Assembly: GCA_030737875.1 (NCBI GenBank)
Contig: CM060922.1
Span: 319,215,456-319,279,455 of the forward strand
Length of the DNA: 64,000 nt
Origin: Allium sativum
Taxonomy: Eukaryota; Streptophyta; Magnoliopsida; Asparagales; Amaryllidaceae
Direction of reading: 5' to 3'
The position numbers and the translations under genes are program-made. Below are positions 27,291 to 38,140 of the stretch, piece by piece; position 1 is the stretch's first letter; each line of letters opens with the position of its first letter. The notes under the pieces were generated by a model. It had not been told where the DNA came from and did not search any database. It worked only from the letters and a program-made list of their open reading frames with translations.

Positions 27291-27520
27291 TATTTAGTAA
27301 TGCTAGTTGGGTTAATATCATGATGTAAGTGGACACCTTTTAACCCATGTTAATGCTAATGTATGCTAAGTGAAACCCATGTTAATTGTGAAAGAATCTT
27401 CTCTTGGAAATATGTCGTGTTAGCATAAGTACGTGGGAAACGATGGGGTTAATAGACTTGTTAATGAAATGGTGTGAAATGGTTATGATTAAGCATACCA
27501 TAAAATGAATAAGCATAAGT

Positions 27521-27626
27521 GGGAATTTACCTATTGAGTTAGGTCTACCCCATGGGAATTTACCTATTGAGTTAGGTCTACCCATGTTATGGAATTGGGA
27601 ATTTACCTATTGAGTTAGGTCTACCC
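27521..27626 (+). repeat. Three tandem 30-nt hairpin units in E
   Basis: Units start with GGGAATTTACCTA at 27521, 27554 and 27597 and end in TAGGTCTACCC. ACCTA pairs with TAGGT and GGG with CCC. C (40532-40594) and D (52610-52672) have two units each. Confidence 0.8.
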
Positions 27627-27702
27627 ATATTCTTGTAAATGTGAATATTAATTAGGGATAATTAATAAATATAGGGGTGATTAATTAGGTGTAATTAATC
27701 GA

Positions 27703-27801
27703 CTAAGACACGAGGTTGGACTCATTTGTAGTGTAAAACTGCCCGGACCCAACCGGCTTAACCAGTAGCTACAAATGTTAGCCCAATGTGGGAGGTCTTA
27801 G
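27703..27801 (+). other. Multi-stem module E1
   Basis: Nested complementary pairs: CTAAGAC (27703-27709) with GTCTTAG (27795-27801), GTTGGACT with AGCCCAAT (one mismatch), and CATTTGTAG (27723-27731) with CTACAAATG (27769-27777). Inside these, ACTG pairs with CAGT and CCGG with CCGG. The apical segment gtaaaactgcccgg is shared with the other modules. Confidence 0.7.
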
Positions 27802-27826
27802 GCACAAATTAAATACGTGATTAAAG

Positions 27827-27925
27827 TAAAGACACGAGGTTAGACTCTGTTATGACGTAAAACTGCCCGGACCCTACCGGCTTAACCAGTTGTCATAAAA
27901 GCCAGTCTAACGTGGGAGGTCTTTA
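27827..27925 (+). other. Multi-stem module E2
   Basis: Also exactly 99 nt. TAAAGAC (27827-27833) pairs with GTCTTTA (27919-27925), GTTAGACT with AGTCTAAC (perfect), and TTATGAC (27850-27856) with GTCATAA (27892-27898). ACTG/CAGT and CCGG/CCGG lie inside. Stem sequences differ from E1 but pairing is kept. Confidence 0.7.
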
Positions 27926-28960
27926 TGGGAGATCACGGTCTTAATTAATTAAGAAACACTTAACCATATTAGCATGTAGTGGGACATGAGGGTTAAGTGG
28001 GTGCCCTGGGGTGGCATGTAGTAACTAGTGGGGGTGCCTTGGGTGGCATGAGGAAACTAGTGGGTTGCCTTGGGTGGCAATAGAAAATACGATTAGAATA
28101 CTTAACCAAAGTGGAACATGTAATTAAAACATGGGTGAAGGGTTAAGTAAGTGCTTTGGGTGGCATGTGGAAATCTAGTGGGTGCCCTAAGTGGCAATTG
28201 AAATATGATTGATGACTTAACCAAATCTTAACATGTAAGTGGGCATGACTATATAAGGGGTTAAGTGGGATGCACTAGATAAAAGTAGCAAGCTTAAGTA
28301 GTAGCTTGTGGGGGCCCATTTCAACCAATATCCCAAACGTATCTTTGTGGGCTCGACTCTAGTCGAGTGACGGGACACGCATATTGGGCTTGACTATAAG
28401 TGGCCAAAACGGGTTAGCGGTGGCAACGCAGGATCAACGGGTTTCATATGCGTGTGTGGACCCGGGCTGGTTGGTAAGTCGTTGTTGCATCGTGTAGATA
28501 TAAAGCCGTGCACCGTTGATATTATCAGGTGGCCACTTTGGGGAATGATACACCCCATTGTGGGACCAGCACGGGTATCTACGGTAGGGAGCCGATCGCT
28601 TGGGAGTAGTGGGTACACCTAGTAAAGATAGGGGCAGACGGCACCTGTGTAGGGGTACAAGAAACTACCGGGTAAAAATTACTAAGTACACTTAGTGGGA
28701 TCAACCTTTAAGTAGGAATTACTCTTGGTGGGTAGAACTGGTGTGGTGCAGTGTAGGAATTACCCTTGGGTGGATAAGTCTGTGGTGGTGTAATCTAGTA
28801 ATTATCCTTGGGTGGATAAATGCATCTTTTCGGTTATCTTAGTACATCCTGTGTTTAGTTGGCTACTTAGTGTAGTCATTATCCCCAGAGGTACCGTACC
28901 TTGTTTATATCATACCCTAATTACTTTAATGATTGTATTGTTAGGGTTATAGGACTCACT

Positions 28961-28976
28961 CAGACTTATGTCTGAC
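28961..28976 (+). other. Conserved LTR 3' hairpin in E
   Basis: TCAGAC, loop TTAT, GTCTGA, then CCCCG. In C and D the equivalent is TCAGTC, TTTTT, GACTGA, CCCG, so the innermost-but-one pair is inverted while pairing is kept. Confidence 0.65.
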
Positions 28977-31900
28977 CCCGTTGTTGTTTATCTTTTTCCC
29001 AACCCTCAGGTTTTCAGAGTGGGCCTAGCACTAGTGGGCTTGGATCAGACCGCTATATCTATCTTTTGGGGCTTGGACCGTAGAAGTAAAGCTCGGTTTA
29101 TCTTTTCTATTTTGGCTATTAACTATGTAGTGGGATTATGTACTTCTATTTTATCAGGATGGATATTATGTACTTGACTCTTGTTATGGTTTTGTGATGC
29201 AACCAAACATGTTTTACTTCCCGCTGCAATGAAATGATGTTTTAAATTTTCAAGTATTACTTATATCTGTCCTGTTGTAATTTTTCTGTTCTATACTCAC
29301 TAAAAATACTCCACCAAAACTAAGGCATTCCCTTATGAGTGACCTTAGCGGGTGTGGGGTGTTACAGTATAATTGGTTTAAATCCTTCACTATGTTGTTT
29401 AGCATGCTGAGATGAACGAGAAGAACTTATTCGGCCCAGGAAAAACGTAAATCGTAATTTTCATTTTTAATCTTAATTAATAACTAAAAGGTTAATCAAT
29501 TCATCTCTAACACAATGAATGGATTTGCAGGTACTTACGGAAAAGGGAACCTGGCTGTATTCGCCATTCAGCATTACAAAAAGTAATTATTAGTTTAACT
29601 AAGTGATAATTATAGCTATTTAAAACCGTTATATTCAAGATTTGTTTTAACTGTGTTCAGATGGATGTCAAGGGAATTAAAGAGGAGGATACCACCTTTG
29701 TTCGGAAGTCAGTTTGACGGAAAGAATTTACATAAGAAATTGACTTAAGTTAAGTAACATAATTAAAGATCGATTAATATAAGTAATTAAAGAATTGGTT
29801 TAGTTAGTTTATATGAGCTAAATGGACAGTTTTTCCCAGGCCTAGGATGGTCACCGGTACGAGAGGAACAAAACTATCAGGCGTTTTGCTTTAATAATAA
29901 TGGAACACAACAAGCGGTGCCGGGGCTGTATGAATGGGATCTACATCCTGGAACAGAAACGAGCGCAGTAGAACGCAGCTGGAAATCCCAGTTAAATTAA
30001 ATGCAAGTTTAATTTAATCAAATCAGTTGTTATAACAACGCAACTCAAGGTGAGTTAAACTCACTCAGTTACCCTTTTTATATTTTATATAAATTGGGTA
30101 TTTTTATTTTTGTGTGCTCTGCTTGCAAATGGTTGACTATTTTGCTAGTTGTCTGTTTATCGGTTGATTTAACAGATGAAATTAAACTGTGTTTAATTTC
30201 AGTGAAATACCAAATCGTTGTTTCAACGATTGGATCCAATGGAGGTAGCTTACCCTGTTGGTCACGTTTATTTATAAACGTGTTTAATTTTTTGAATTGT
30301 TATGTTATTTGGTTGAGGTTAAATGGTTGTTATTTATCATCAGTTAAATGTGATTGATTTGGTTGTTGTTTATTTACTGGGTATTCAACATCTGTTTGGT
30401 TTAAACCAGTGGGCAGTGTTGGTTAAGTGTTTAGCAGAGTACGGCCTATAAAATCAATCGAGTTAAAAATAGTGTTTCACCGTCAGGTGGATCGATAGAA
30501 TTAAAGTTATAAAATTTATTTTATAACTGAAGTTAGATTTGAAATATATTATTTTAAATAAATGTTATTAAAAAGAAATAAGTATTTTATTCAAGACTTT
30601 GATTTGTTAGTAAATTATTTTGGTAAAGTAAATGCTGATGTAAATCAGATTTACAAGCAGAGGTATGCGAGTGGTTAAACTTAGTTGATTGTTTTGTAAA
30701 GAAAACAATTAATGGAATCTATTTAAATTAATTATATTTTTATTTAAATTAAAGTGGAAATTAGTTGGAATCGGTTAGTGGAATAACCACGTTGAAGTAA
30801 ATTTAATCGACCGTTGTGAATTGGAAGTGATTATCAAATTTATGTGTTTGATGAATATTGTTAAATTTAGATAAAGGGTTTAAAGGGGTTTACTATTTAC
30901 TTTAGTTAATAAAGGGTTAACTACTAAAGTAGTGGATAATCGAAGTAAAGTATATTCTAAATAATTTAGAAGTTTCTTTCCAAAGTAATCGAAGTAAAAT
31001 TTAAATCAAGTGAAAAGGGAAGAATGGAAATAAGATTTCCAAAGCGGTGAAAGGTCGAATAGTTTTGGAAGGAGAGGAGAGATAAGTAAATCTAGTTCAG
31101 AAAGTGGGTTATAGGGTTGTATAACCAAATCACAGTTAAATGGAAATGGTTTTGAGACTGGAGTGGAATTTTGGTGTTTGGGTTACAACTGATATTTATC
31201 TAAGGATAAGAACGTTGTTTGATCAAGGTCTGAGAGGTAATTAAAATACCCCAACTTGAACAGCATCGGGATTATCTGAAGATAGTATTAGTTGATAATC
31301 GTAAGAGACGTTAGTGAATATGTTTTGAAAATCTAAACAGCGATTTTAGCGCTGTTGTTATAATATATGTTTTGTGAATCTAATAGCAATTTTAGCGTTG
31401 TTGCTATAGTAAATGCTTGTAAACCTAAACAGCGATTATAGCGCTGTTGTTTTGTAAATCTAAATAGTAATTATAATGCTATGGTTATAACATACGTGCT
31501 ATAAATTTAAACAACGTTATATCATATGTGCTATAAATTTTCTTATTAAACTAATGGATTCCCCGAATTTAAATAATAAAGGATGGTGTGACAAGTTTAT
31601 TCGAAAGGAGAATTAAGTGTAAATTGGTTGTAAGTTATTTTACTAAGTATTATAACGTATTGGTTCTGAGGACATTAGTATATAAGAATATAGTTGTTCG
31701 AGCTAGAGTTAGTCAAACATAGTTTTTCAAGATGAGTGCCATTTCGTACGACTGCTAGCGTAATTCGCAGGGCTGCTGATAGCCTACGGCGGTCGGATGT
31801 TTCCTGAGGGAATCAGGCGTAACCATTGTGATCGCCGCGATCTAGAGTCAAGCGAATGGAGTTAAGTAAAATAGTAGTAAATCGATAGGGTTAAAGAAGT

Positions 31901-33894
31901 CGAGTTAATCAGTTAGAGTTAACCACTTTGAGTTAATCAATTGGAGTTAATCGATTAGAGTTAAATCGAATTAGAGTTATTCAAATATCGTATTTTTAAA
32001 TATTAACAGAGTTAGAAGTTTTGATTTAACAAAGTAAATCAGTGTTAAAGGCCAAGTGATGCTGAATACTGAACCAGTGAACTCATTGGAGTGTCATGTT
32101 TGAAACACTATTTATTTTGATAGTTAAAACACCGACTATCAAATCTGTCCAATACGATTGTTGGTATGGAAAGACCGGGATCGAATTTATATTCGAAAAC
32201 CATTCCGTCCACCAAATACGTGAAGATCTTAGAAGATGATCGAGATGGAACATTGAAGATCGTGGACTTTTATAAACGGAGGAACCACTAATATTCTCTG
32301 CCTGGCAAGCAGAGATAAGCTGTGATTCCGTCGTAGTTGGAATCTACGGGTTGCAAGGACTTCTCGCTACTGATCCAAGGGGTGATTCCTATATGGATGC
32401 GGTAGGAGAGTGCCTTCGGTTCATCGTGTTCCTGGATGACTTGTATGGACGGATGTCTGACAGAGTATTTCCAAATGATCACGTACGTTGATTTCTTCAA
32501 ACGTGCTATAGTTGTTGGCGGGGAATTGCCGTTCTCTTAGCTTCCAGCTAGAGTATTTTTGTGGACGTCAATTAGTGATATCTGACGGATCTGACGATGT
32601 GGCATTCAAAGTGAATGACGACCAGATGACCAGAAGTAATTCTGGCCTCAAGCCTCATCAACCGGGGAATGACAAAAATCGGGCAGGCAGCATGGCTATG
32701 TTGGTCGCTCCCATTAGGGTGTATAATCACCTATCGAGAGGAAATCCTATTTGCTTCTTAAATCTATGTTTCGATGCTGTCCCTTTTCGGGAGATGGTTG
32801 CTGATCTCAACCGTTGGTGATATACATTCGATACACTCAAGCGAAATGAGTGGTCGGTCATGTGAGGGCCGGGTTGCAAGACGTTCTTGTTGAACCCAGT
32901 GTATTAGTCTCTAGAGATACACGATCGGCAGGTGGTCCCATACCTTGTCATAGTCGGAATCCAATCTCCAATAAGCGCCCACGGTTTTGTTTGTATACTA
33001 TATATGTGGAGCGTGAGATGCAAGCGTTCCACTAGATTCTATTTACTTGTATTTAGACATTATTATAATATCAGAAAAGATATTGATTTCAAAACTGTTT
33101 TGGGTTATCGTAAGGTAAAAACCATCCGTGTTTATGTGTGGATTTGGTCTTATGATTATCCCTTTCGTTGAAAAGATTTTTGAACTTAAAAATCAAGTTG
33201 GATGATCACCCTTAATACTGTGCGAGTTTATCTCACTCTGGTTCACCAGACTGACCCGGTGTTTTGTAAATGCTCGGGTTAGACCGGGTTGTACAGGTTC
33301 AGGTTATCGTCTGCTGTGAAGAGACGAGCTGGAAGAGTTCAGACGTATTGTATTATATAACTTCCATCCCACTGTGTTGTATATGAGGACAGATCGTTAT
33401 AACTGTCCAGATGTGTGATGCACTCTGAAAATGTAAGTATTTCAAAAGCTCTCTTTAAAGATTTATTTCAGTATTATATTTTGTTCCGCTGCGATGTGAG
33501 ACTCTGTGTTGTGTTAGTTCTTCTTCTTCTTCTATTCTTATAATTCTTTCTTTCTTATCTCACCCTCTAAATTCTTTCTAATAACTATCTAGTGTTTCGG
33601 TGCTTGGAGGATCGGCATGAGTTACAGTATAGGTATTTATGTCGATTTTCGGGGCCGAAATCCTTGGGTCGTTACATAATAGTAATTAATAGTAATTGAC
33701 ATTAATTTGCAAATTTATTATTGAATACGAATTATTCTTAAATGTTAATATTACTAATTATTAAATATAAATTGTTATTAATATTTAATAGGTCTCTAAT
33801 ACAAGAAATAGAAAAAAGAGTTACTAAAAATAAGTTTAAACAACTTTCTAATTTAACTATTAATTATCAGAAATTAATTAGTATATATTAGTTA

Positions 33895-34078
33895 TTACAA
33901 CAGACAAAAAAGAAAAGTTGTGATATATATGTTTATTACAACAGTGATTTTTTCAAAGTTGTAAAAAACATTTATTACAACAATGCGTTTTGCACAGTTG
34001 TAAAAAAGCATTTATTAAAACTGTGCTTTTCGCACAGTTGTAAAATTAAAGTTGTAATATGGTGTTTTTGTTGTAGTG
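33895..34078. repeat. CACTA right subterminal repeats and TIR
   Basis: Repeated ttattacaac and acagttgtaaaa motifs match those of the left end. They lead to GTTGTAATATGG and the terminal TTTTGTTGTAGTG ending at 34078. Confidence 0.88.
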
Positions 34079-34081
34079 TTC

Positions 34082-36697
34082 GGTTCAAGAGTTAATATGT
34101 AGGATTGAGGAAAATCGAGAAAAGAACAAATATCGATAATTTTTTGGATATAAGGATAGAAATTTTCAATTTTCGACTAAAGGACAAAATTATGTTTTCT
34201 CTTTCATCCCTCCAATCCCTTCCATGATCAAATTTTATGAAGCCTGATTTAGCGTTCAATACATAGAAATCATAGATTGAACCGGAAAAAAATGAATATT
34301 AGGGATAGGTCATCAAAATCAAACTTAATACATAAAAACTCATTTTCAGAAAAAATTTGAAAATTAGGTTATATATAATTTAATTACTGAATAACTACAT
34401 AAGGTTACGCAATTATCCCTAATTGTAGCAAATTATGAAATTATACCATAAAATTGCATAGTTATCTACAATTTTTTATGAAAAATTATAGACATTTTTG
34501 ATGAATAATCGTGAAATTTCAACATCTTTTTTTTTGAATAATTGTCTAAATTTTCATAAGAAATTTGTGCAACTTTTTAAAAAAATTGCATAAATGTCTA
34601 CGATTATTTATTGAATAATTGCATAAATTTATAAAATTATTAGTTAATTTTAAAAATATAATTTACATACTTTTTTTATATGGATGTTTTGTTTTATTCC
34701 GGAAACTTTATTCACGGTGAAACTGAAACTGTTAAAAAAAAGCTTTTGAACTATTTTCACTCTTTCGCTACTCGAATAATGCGACTTTTCTTCAGCAAAG
34801 CAAACAATGGCGAATACTAAATCGCAACCTGATGCCTTATTTCGCAGCCGTTCCTTTCTTTGCTTATTTCTTCTTACACTGCCGCAATTTGATGGCTCCA
34901 CTTCTATTGCAACCTGCTGCCTCAAATTCTACTGCAACCTAGTGCAACGACCACTGTCTCTTAGCCTGCTTTGCTGATAAGATTAGGTAATTAGGTATTT
35001 TAAATTGCTTTTATTTTTATATTGGGTTAGTGATGTCAGATAGTGAATTGAAATTGGGTGTTTGGTAAAAATAAATTCATTGTTCAAAATGGGTGAATTG
35101 AACAATATGATTGTTGAATATAGGAATTTGGATATGAATAATAAAATTCTGTGTTATAGCAATTGAGTGATGAATTATAGCATTACAACAAAATTTTCAA
35201 TTACTGTATTCACATAGTTGAAAAATACCACGAATTGTAGAAATATTGTTCTACAGCAAATGTCTGAAACACGGATGTGGCATAAAAGTATGAGTTTGTA
35301 ACCATGCTGTAGTGTTTGGGTTGTTTTGGAATTTATATGTAGCTTTCTTGTCAACTATGACGTACTCAACTTTTATGAATGTTTCAGTTTAAAAGAAAAC
35401 TGCAAAGGTGAATTTATATTACTTTGATATTATGTGCAGTTTTCAAATATTGTATATGCAGTTTGTATGTGTTTATAATTATGTTATATATGTCAGATAT
35501 GCTGTGCTTGTAAAAATTGTAAAATGGGTATGCTATTCGTTTTATGATACGAAGGAATATCATATATTAAAAAACTTTGTCAATAATTTATATTTTAAAT
35601 GTACAGATGGCTAAAAAAATAAGAAATGAACGGTTATGTTGGTCCGACCTGTTCAATCTTTGGAACCCTGAATCTTGAGATGGCACAGTTCGACCGGTTC
35701 CGATGTTCTATATCTTACAAAATCCATACTTGTTCTGAGAAGTTTGAATAGTTTCACACCGAATGATTTGGCTTTGGAATTCAAATTTTGTATAAGGTAC
35801 GTTCTAAGCTTAATTTAAGATATTTTAGAATACATATTTCAATACTTCTAATTTCGACTTAGCGTTAATATATCAAAATTTCAGAAAGTTAGTTGCCATG
35901 AAGTAAAAGATTACATTTTGTATGCACCCAAAGACCTGTAAGCAAAGCTGCATGGGAATACTTAGACAGTGTTCCGTTTACCCTTTTAAACTTTGGGTTT
36001 TGCCCATACAAGAATATGAATGACGCATGTATATTATGAAAAATAGCTATCCTGAATAAGCAGTGATTATTAATGTCAACCTTTTAACTCATTTCTGTGT
36101 GCACGGATTATTATTAGGTTGAACATATGGTGCTCACTATTTTGTTGTGCAAGCAAATTCACAAATTCCATTTGTTACATCCGCTTGAACATGAACTCTT
36201 TCGAAGTCTTATAACTAATATCTAATAGGTATACAATTCACTTTCTTTTTATCTAGGTTGAACTATGTATGAACTTCCATTTATTCAATGGCATCAGATT
36301 AAGTCTTTTACTGTAAAACTGTGTTATGACTGTTGCTTATTTTTTATTGTTGCGCAGCCATACACGACTTGGAATACAGCTTAGTAATTTTAGAATTAGT
36401 AGCAGACATAGTTAAATACTAGACTCCCTTTGGATCTATCTTCCTTTGGTGTTTTTAACTGGGTTGACAAAACTACATTAGAATGGGTGCGGGATTGCCT
36501 TATAACTAGGAACCGGTTGTTGAATGTTGGGGTTTGGCTGGTCACAACGTTTGCAATATTGACATTTCACATACTTTCGGATATATTTGTGATTATATTT
36601 GGGTAGATTGGTGGTAACAGGTGACAATCATTATGCAGATGTAACTCTATATGAAAGTGATGTGCAAAGAAAATTATTGCATTGGAAAATTCTCCCT
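34082..36697. other. Intergenic region between the CACTA element and the 2S albumin gene
   Basis: 34320-34650 consists of AT-rich phrases around attgcataa that recur in both orientations. A 57-codon plus-strand frame starts at 34808 (MANTKSQPDALF) and a 91-codon minus-strand frame covers 34650-34925; neither has a recognised motif and they overlap, so I call neither a gene. 35400-36690 shows nothing coding. Confidence 0.5.
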
Positions 36698-36703
36698 TTT
36701 ATT
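36698..36703 (-). terminator. Candidate polyadenylation signal of the 2S albumin gene
   Basis: AATAAA on the minus strand, about 90 bases after the stop codon, the usual range for a near-upstream signal in plant genes. Confidence 0.5.
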
Positions 36704-36792
36704 AACTAGAAGAGTAGCATGTTTGCCACACACGATGATGTGTCGTCATGCCTTATTTGTTGGTTACATTACATGACATGCCTTGTGATATC

Positions 36793-37236
36793 TTACTCTA
36801 ACATTTGACCACCCTGACGCATTCTGCAGGAGTGTGGCTCCATGTTACACATTGCTGGCAGAAACTTTCCTTTCATCATCACTTGTCTGCATCGGCTTGT
36901 ACACTCCTGGCCTGTATATCTTTCTTCTTGCATCATTTGTCTCATCGCATGTCTGATCATCGGGCACCTGCATTCTTCACTCACTCTCCTCAGCTGCATG
37001 CAACACTCTTCCGGCACTTGTGTGTTATCCTCTTCATCATCCATATCATCATCCTGATCTGATCCTGTCGTAAGAAGGCTCTGTCGTCTCCCAGACATGA
37101 AGAAAGAGCGACACCTGTTAAGGGAGCGGTGCTGCACTTCTCGCCTACATGAGCTAGCTCTGTCAGAGTACTCTTCTGCAGATGCAGTAAAAGCAAGAAC
37201 AAGAGCTATTAAAGCGATAGCTATGATGAGCTTCAT
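36793..37236 (-). CDS. 2S albumin seed storage protein precursor, methionine-rich
   Basis: A complete 147-residue intron-less frame from ATG to TAA. Residues 1-20 (MKLIIAIALIALVLAFTASA) are a signal peptide. The conserved cysteine framework is present: C30-X11-C42 in the small subunit, then C78C79-X9-C89-X-C91 and C130-X6-C137 in the large subunit. An acidic linker at 60-70 (DQDDDMDDEED) fits the processed linker between subunits. Two extra cysteines, C112 and C116, lie in the normally variable loop, giving ten instead of eight. Methionine is about one residue in ten, as in sulphur-rich 2S albumins of sunflower and sesame. These proteins are made in maturing seeds, routed through the ER to protein storage vacuoles and held by disulphides; several members of the family are food allergens. 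A TATA box, an RY-like motif and an ABRE-like ACGTG motif lie upstream. The start is the only ATG before the signal peptide. Family assignment is firm. Confidence 0.95.
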   Translation of the reverse strand: MKLIIAIALIALVLAFTASAEEYSDRASSCRREVQHRSLNRCRSFFMSGRRQSLLTTGSDQDDDMDDEEDNTQVPEECCMQLRRVSEECRCPMIRHAMRQMMQEERYTGQECTSRCRQVMMKGKFLPAMCNMEPHSCRMRQGGQMLE

Positions 37237-37400
37237 TGTTGAATGTATTTATTAGCTAGCTAAGAAGATATCACTGTGATGGCTGATGCTTTGATTGAAT
37301 GGACTTAGATGAATGAGGCTATTTATAGGAGTAGTCGCTGGGCGGTTGCTTGAACAAATGCACAGCATGCAGAGCTGAGAGCTACACGTACATGCTGGCA
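37237..37400 (-). promoter_or_regulatory. Seed-type promoter of the 2S albumin gene
   Basis: Read on the minus strand: CTATAAATAG (TATA box, about 37319-37328) lies some 80-90 bases before the ATG. TGCATGC, an RY-like motif bound by ABI3/FUS3-type B3 factors, is at about 37365-37371. ACGTGT, an ABRE-like core, is at 37384-37389. RY plus ABRE in this order is typical of seed-storage promoters; seed-specific expression is inferred. Confidence 0.7.
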
Positions 37401-37488
37401 CTTTGTAATCTTGTGCAACTGAATTTGGATTTTTTTTGGAAATAGCAGAATTTGAGAGCGGTTTCGAGGTTAGTGAATTAAAAGACAA

Positions 37489-38132
37489 AATATATTTTGC
37501 CTTTTTGTACGTAACAGGCGTGTAGAATTGCCTTCTTTTCCTAAGTTACTTGGTAGTATAAATTGTGATAACATTTTTCTGTGAAAATTAGAAATGACCT
37601 ATTTATGTGTGTCTCACGATACCCTCCGGTCTTCCACATTTCATGTAAACTAGTTGAAAATATGTGGCTCCCCCATCAAATGCGTATTACAGATTACCAA
37701 TATCATGTATGTTTGAATTATTACAACCAAGCAATGTTATCATGAGTGGACTGTCAATTGAACCATGATGACCTAAATGTTAAAGTTTTGAGGATCCGAC
37801 GGTTAATCCGTAAGCGCCAACCAAATTTTTTTCTAATATAAATGAAAATGTTTGGTGAAATTCATAATAAAACAAATGCAATACATGTTATAAGTCCAAC
37901 AACTACCGTATTAGTTCATATCACAAGCAGTAATCCATATCACAAATCACATCATTTTGCTATCTTCACAAAAGATACTTATCAAATATCATTAAGGATT
38001 ATTAATCAGAACTGTATTATCGTTGCAGTGAAGTGAATAAACTAAGAAATAGCAAAGAAAGGAAATAATCAAATAACTTGATTACGATTAAACAAAATAG
38101 TCTAGTCACTGTACATAACTTACAAAAGTAAC
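37489..38132. other. Intergenic region, nothing recognised
   Basis: AT-rich. A 64-codon plus-strand frame at 37842-38036 lacks motifs and is not called. Confidence 0.5.
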
Positions 38133-38140
38133 AAAACAAC

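Larger units (their letters stand above)
25589..29366 (+). mobile_element. Solo LTR of family E
   Basis: Begins TGTAACACCCCG, ends GGGGTGTTACA, and is flanked by GTATA on both sides (25584-25588 and 29367-29371). There is no internal domain, so it is a solo LTR left by recombination between two LTRs. The architecture matches the LTRs of C and D: a conserved block near the 5' end (ttgcgttcgtctcggaaa), GTCGAC cluster, TATA box, RY-rich minisatellite, tandem small hairpins, two multi-stem modules, GGTTAAG pairs and a 3' hairpin. Confidence 0.93.
16073..33676 (+). mobile_element. Giant-LTR Ty3/Gypsy-type element B, LARD-like, no coding domain
   Basis: TAATA flanks both ends (16068-16072 and 33677-33681), the 5-bp duplication of LTR insertion. 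LTRs start TGTAACGA and end GTCGTTACA. The 5' LTR is 6181 bases. The 3' LTR is 6180 bases once the nested solo LTR and its duplicated GTATA are removed. Only 1460 bases lie between them. A tRNA-Met-type primer site and a purine tract fit a Ty3/Gypsy element, and the ends resemble the Tekay/Del group. I found no gag, protease, RT or integrase trace. LTRs several kilobases long around a non-coding interior is the definition of a LARD, so mobilisation would need proteins from another element. The LTR copies differ roughly once per 50-100 bases, so the insertion is not very old. Confidence 0.9.
23714..33676 (+). repeat. 3' LTR of element B, interrupted by solo LTR E
   Basis: Same sequence as 16073-22253 with scattered substitutions. 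It is split by the insertion at 25589-29366, and the flanking B sequence resumes exactly after the duplicated GTATA. Confidence 0.92.
13077..34078. mobile_element. Non-autonomous CACTA (En/Spm, CMC) DNA transposon carrying gene fragments
   Basis: The element begins CACTACAACAAAA and ends with the exact inverse, TTTTGTTGTAGTG, a 13-bp terminal inverted repeat. TTC flanks it on both sides (13074-13076 and 34079-34081), the 3-bp duplication expected for CACTA elements. Subterminal repeats of the TTACAACNGTG type fill both ends. Without the nested retroelement (16073-33676 plus one TAATA copy) the element is about 3.4 kb. No transposase was found. Instead it carries minus-strand exons of a GH1 beta-glucosidase and of a proline-rich membrane protein, the Pack-CACTA arrangement. 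Confidence 0.92.

Noticed and set aside
34650..34925. 91-codon minus-strand frame and overlapping 57-codon plus-strand frame from 34808
   Set aside because: Mutually overlapping, no motif, ordinary for AT-rich intergenic DNA.
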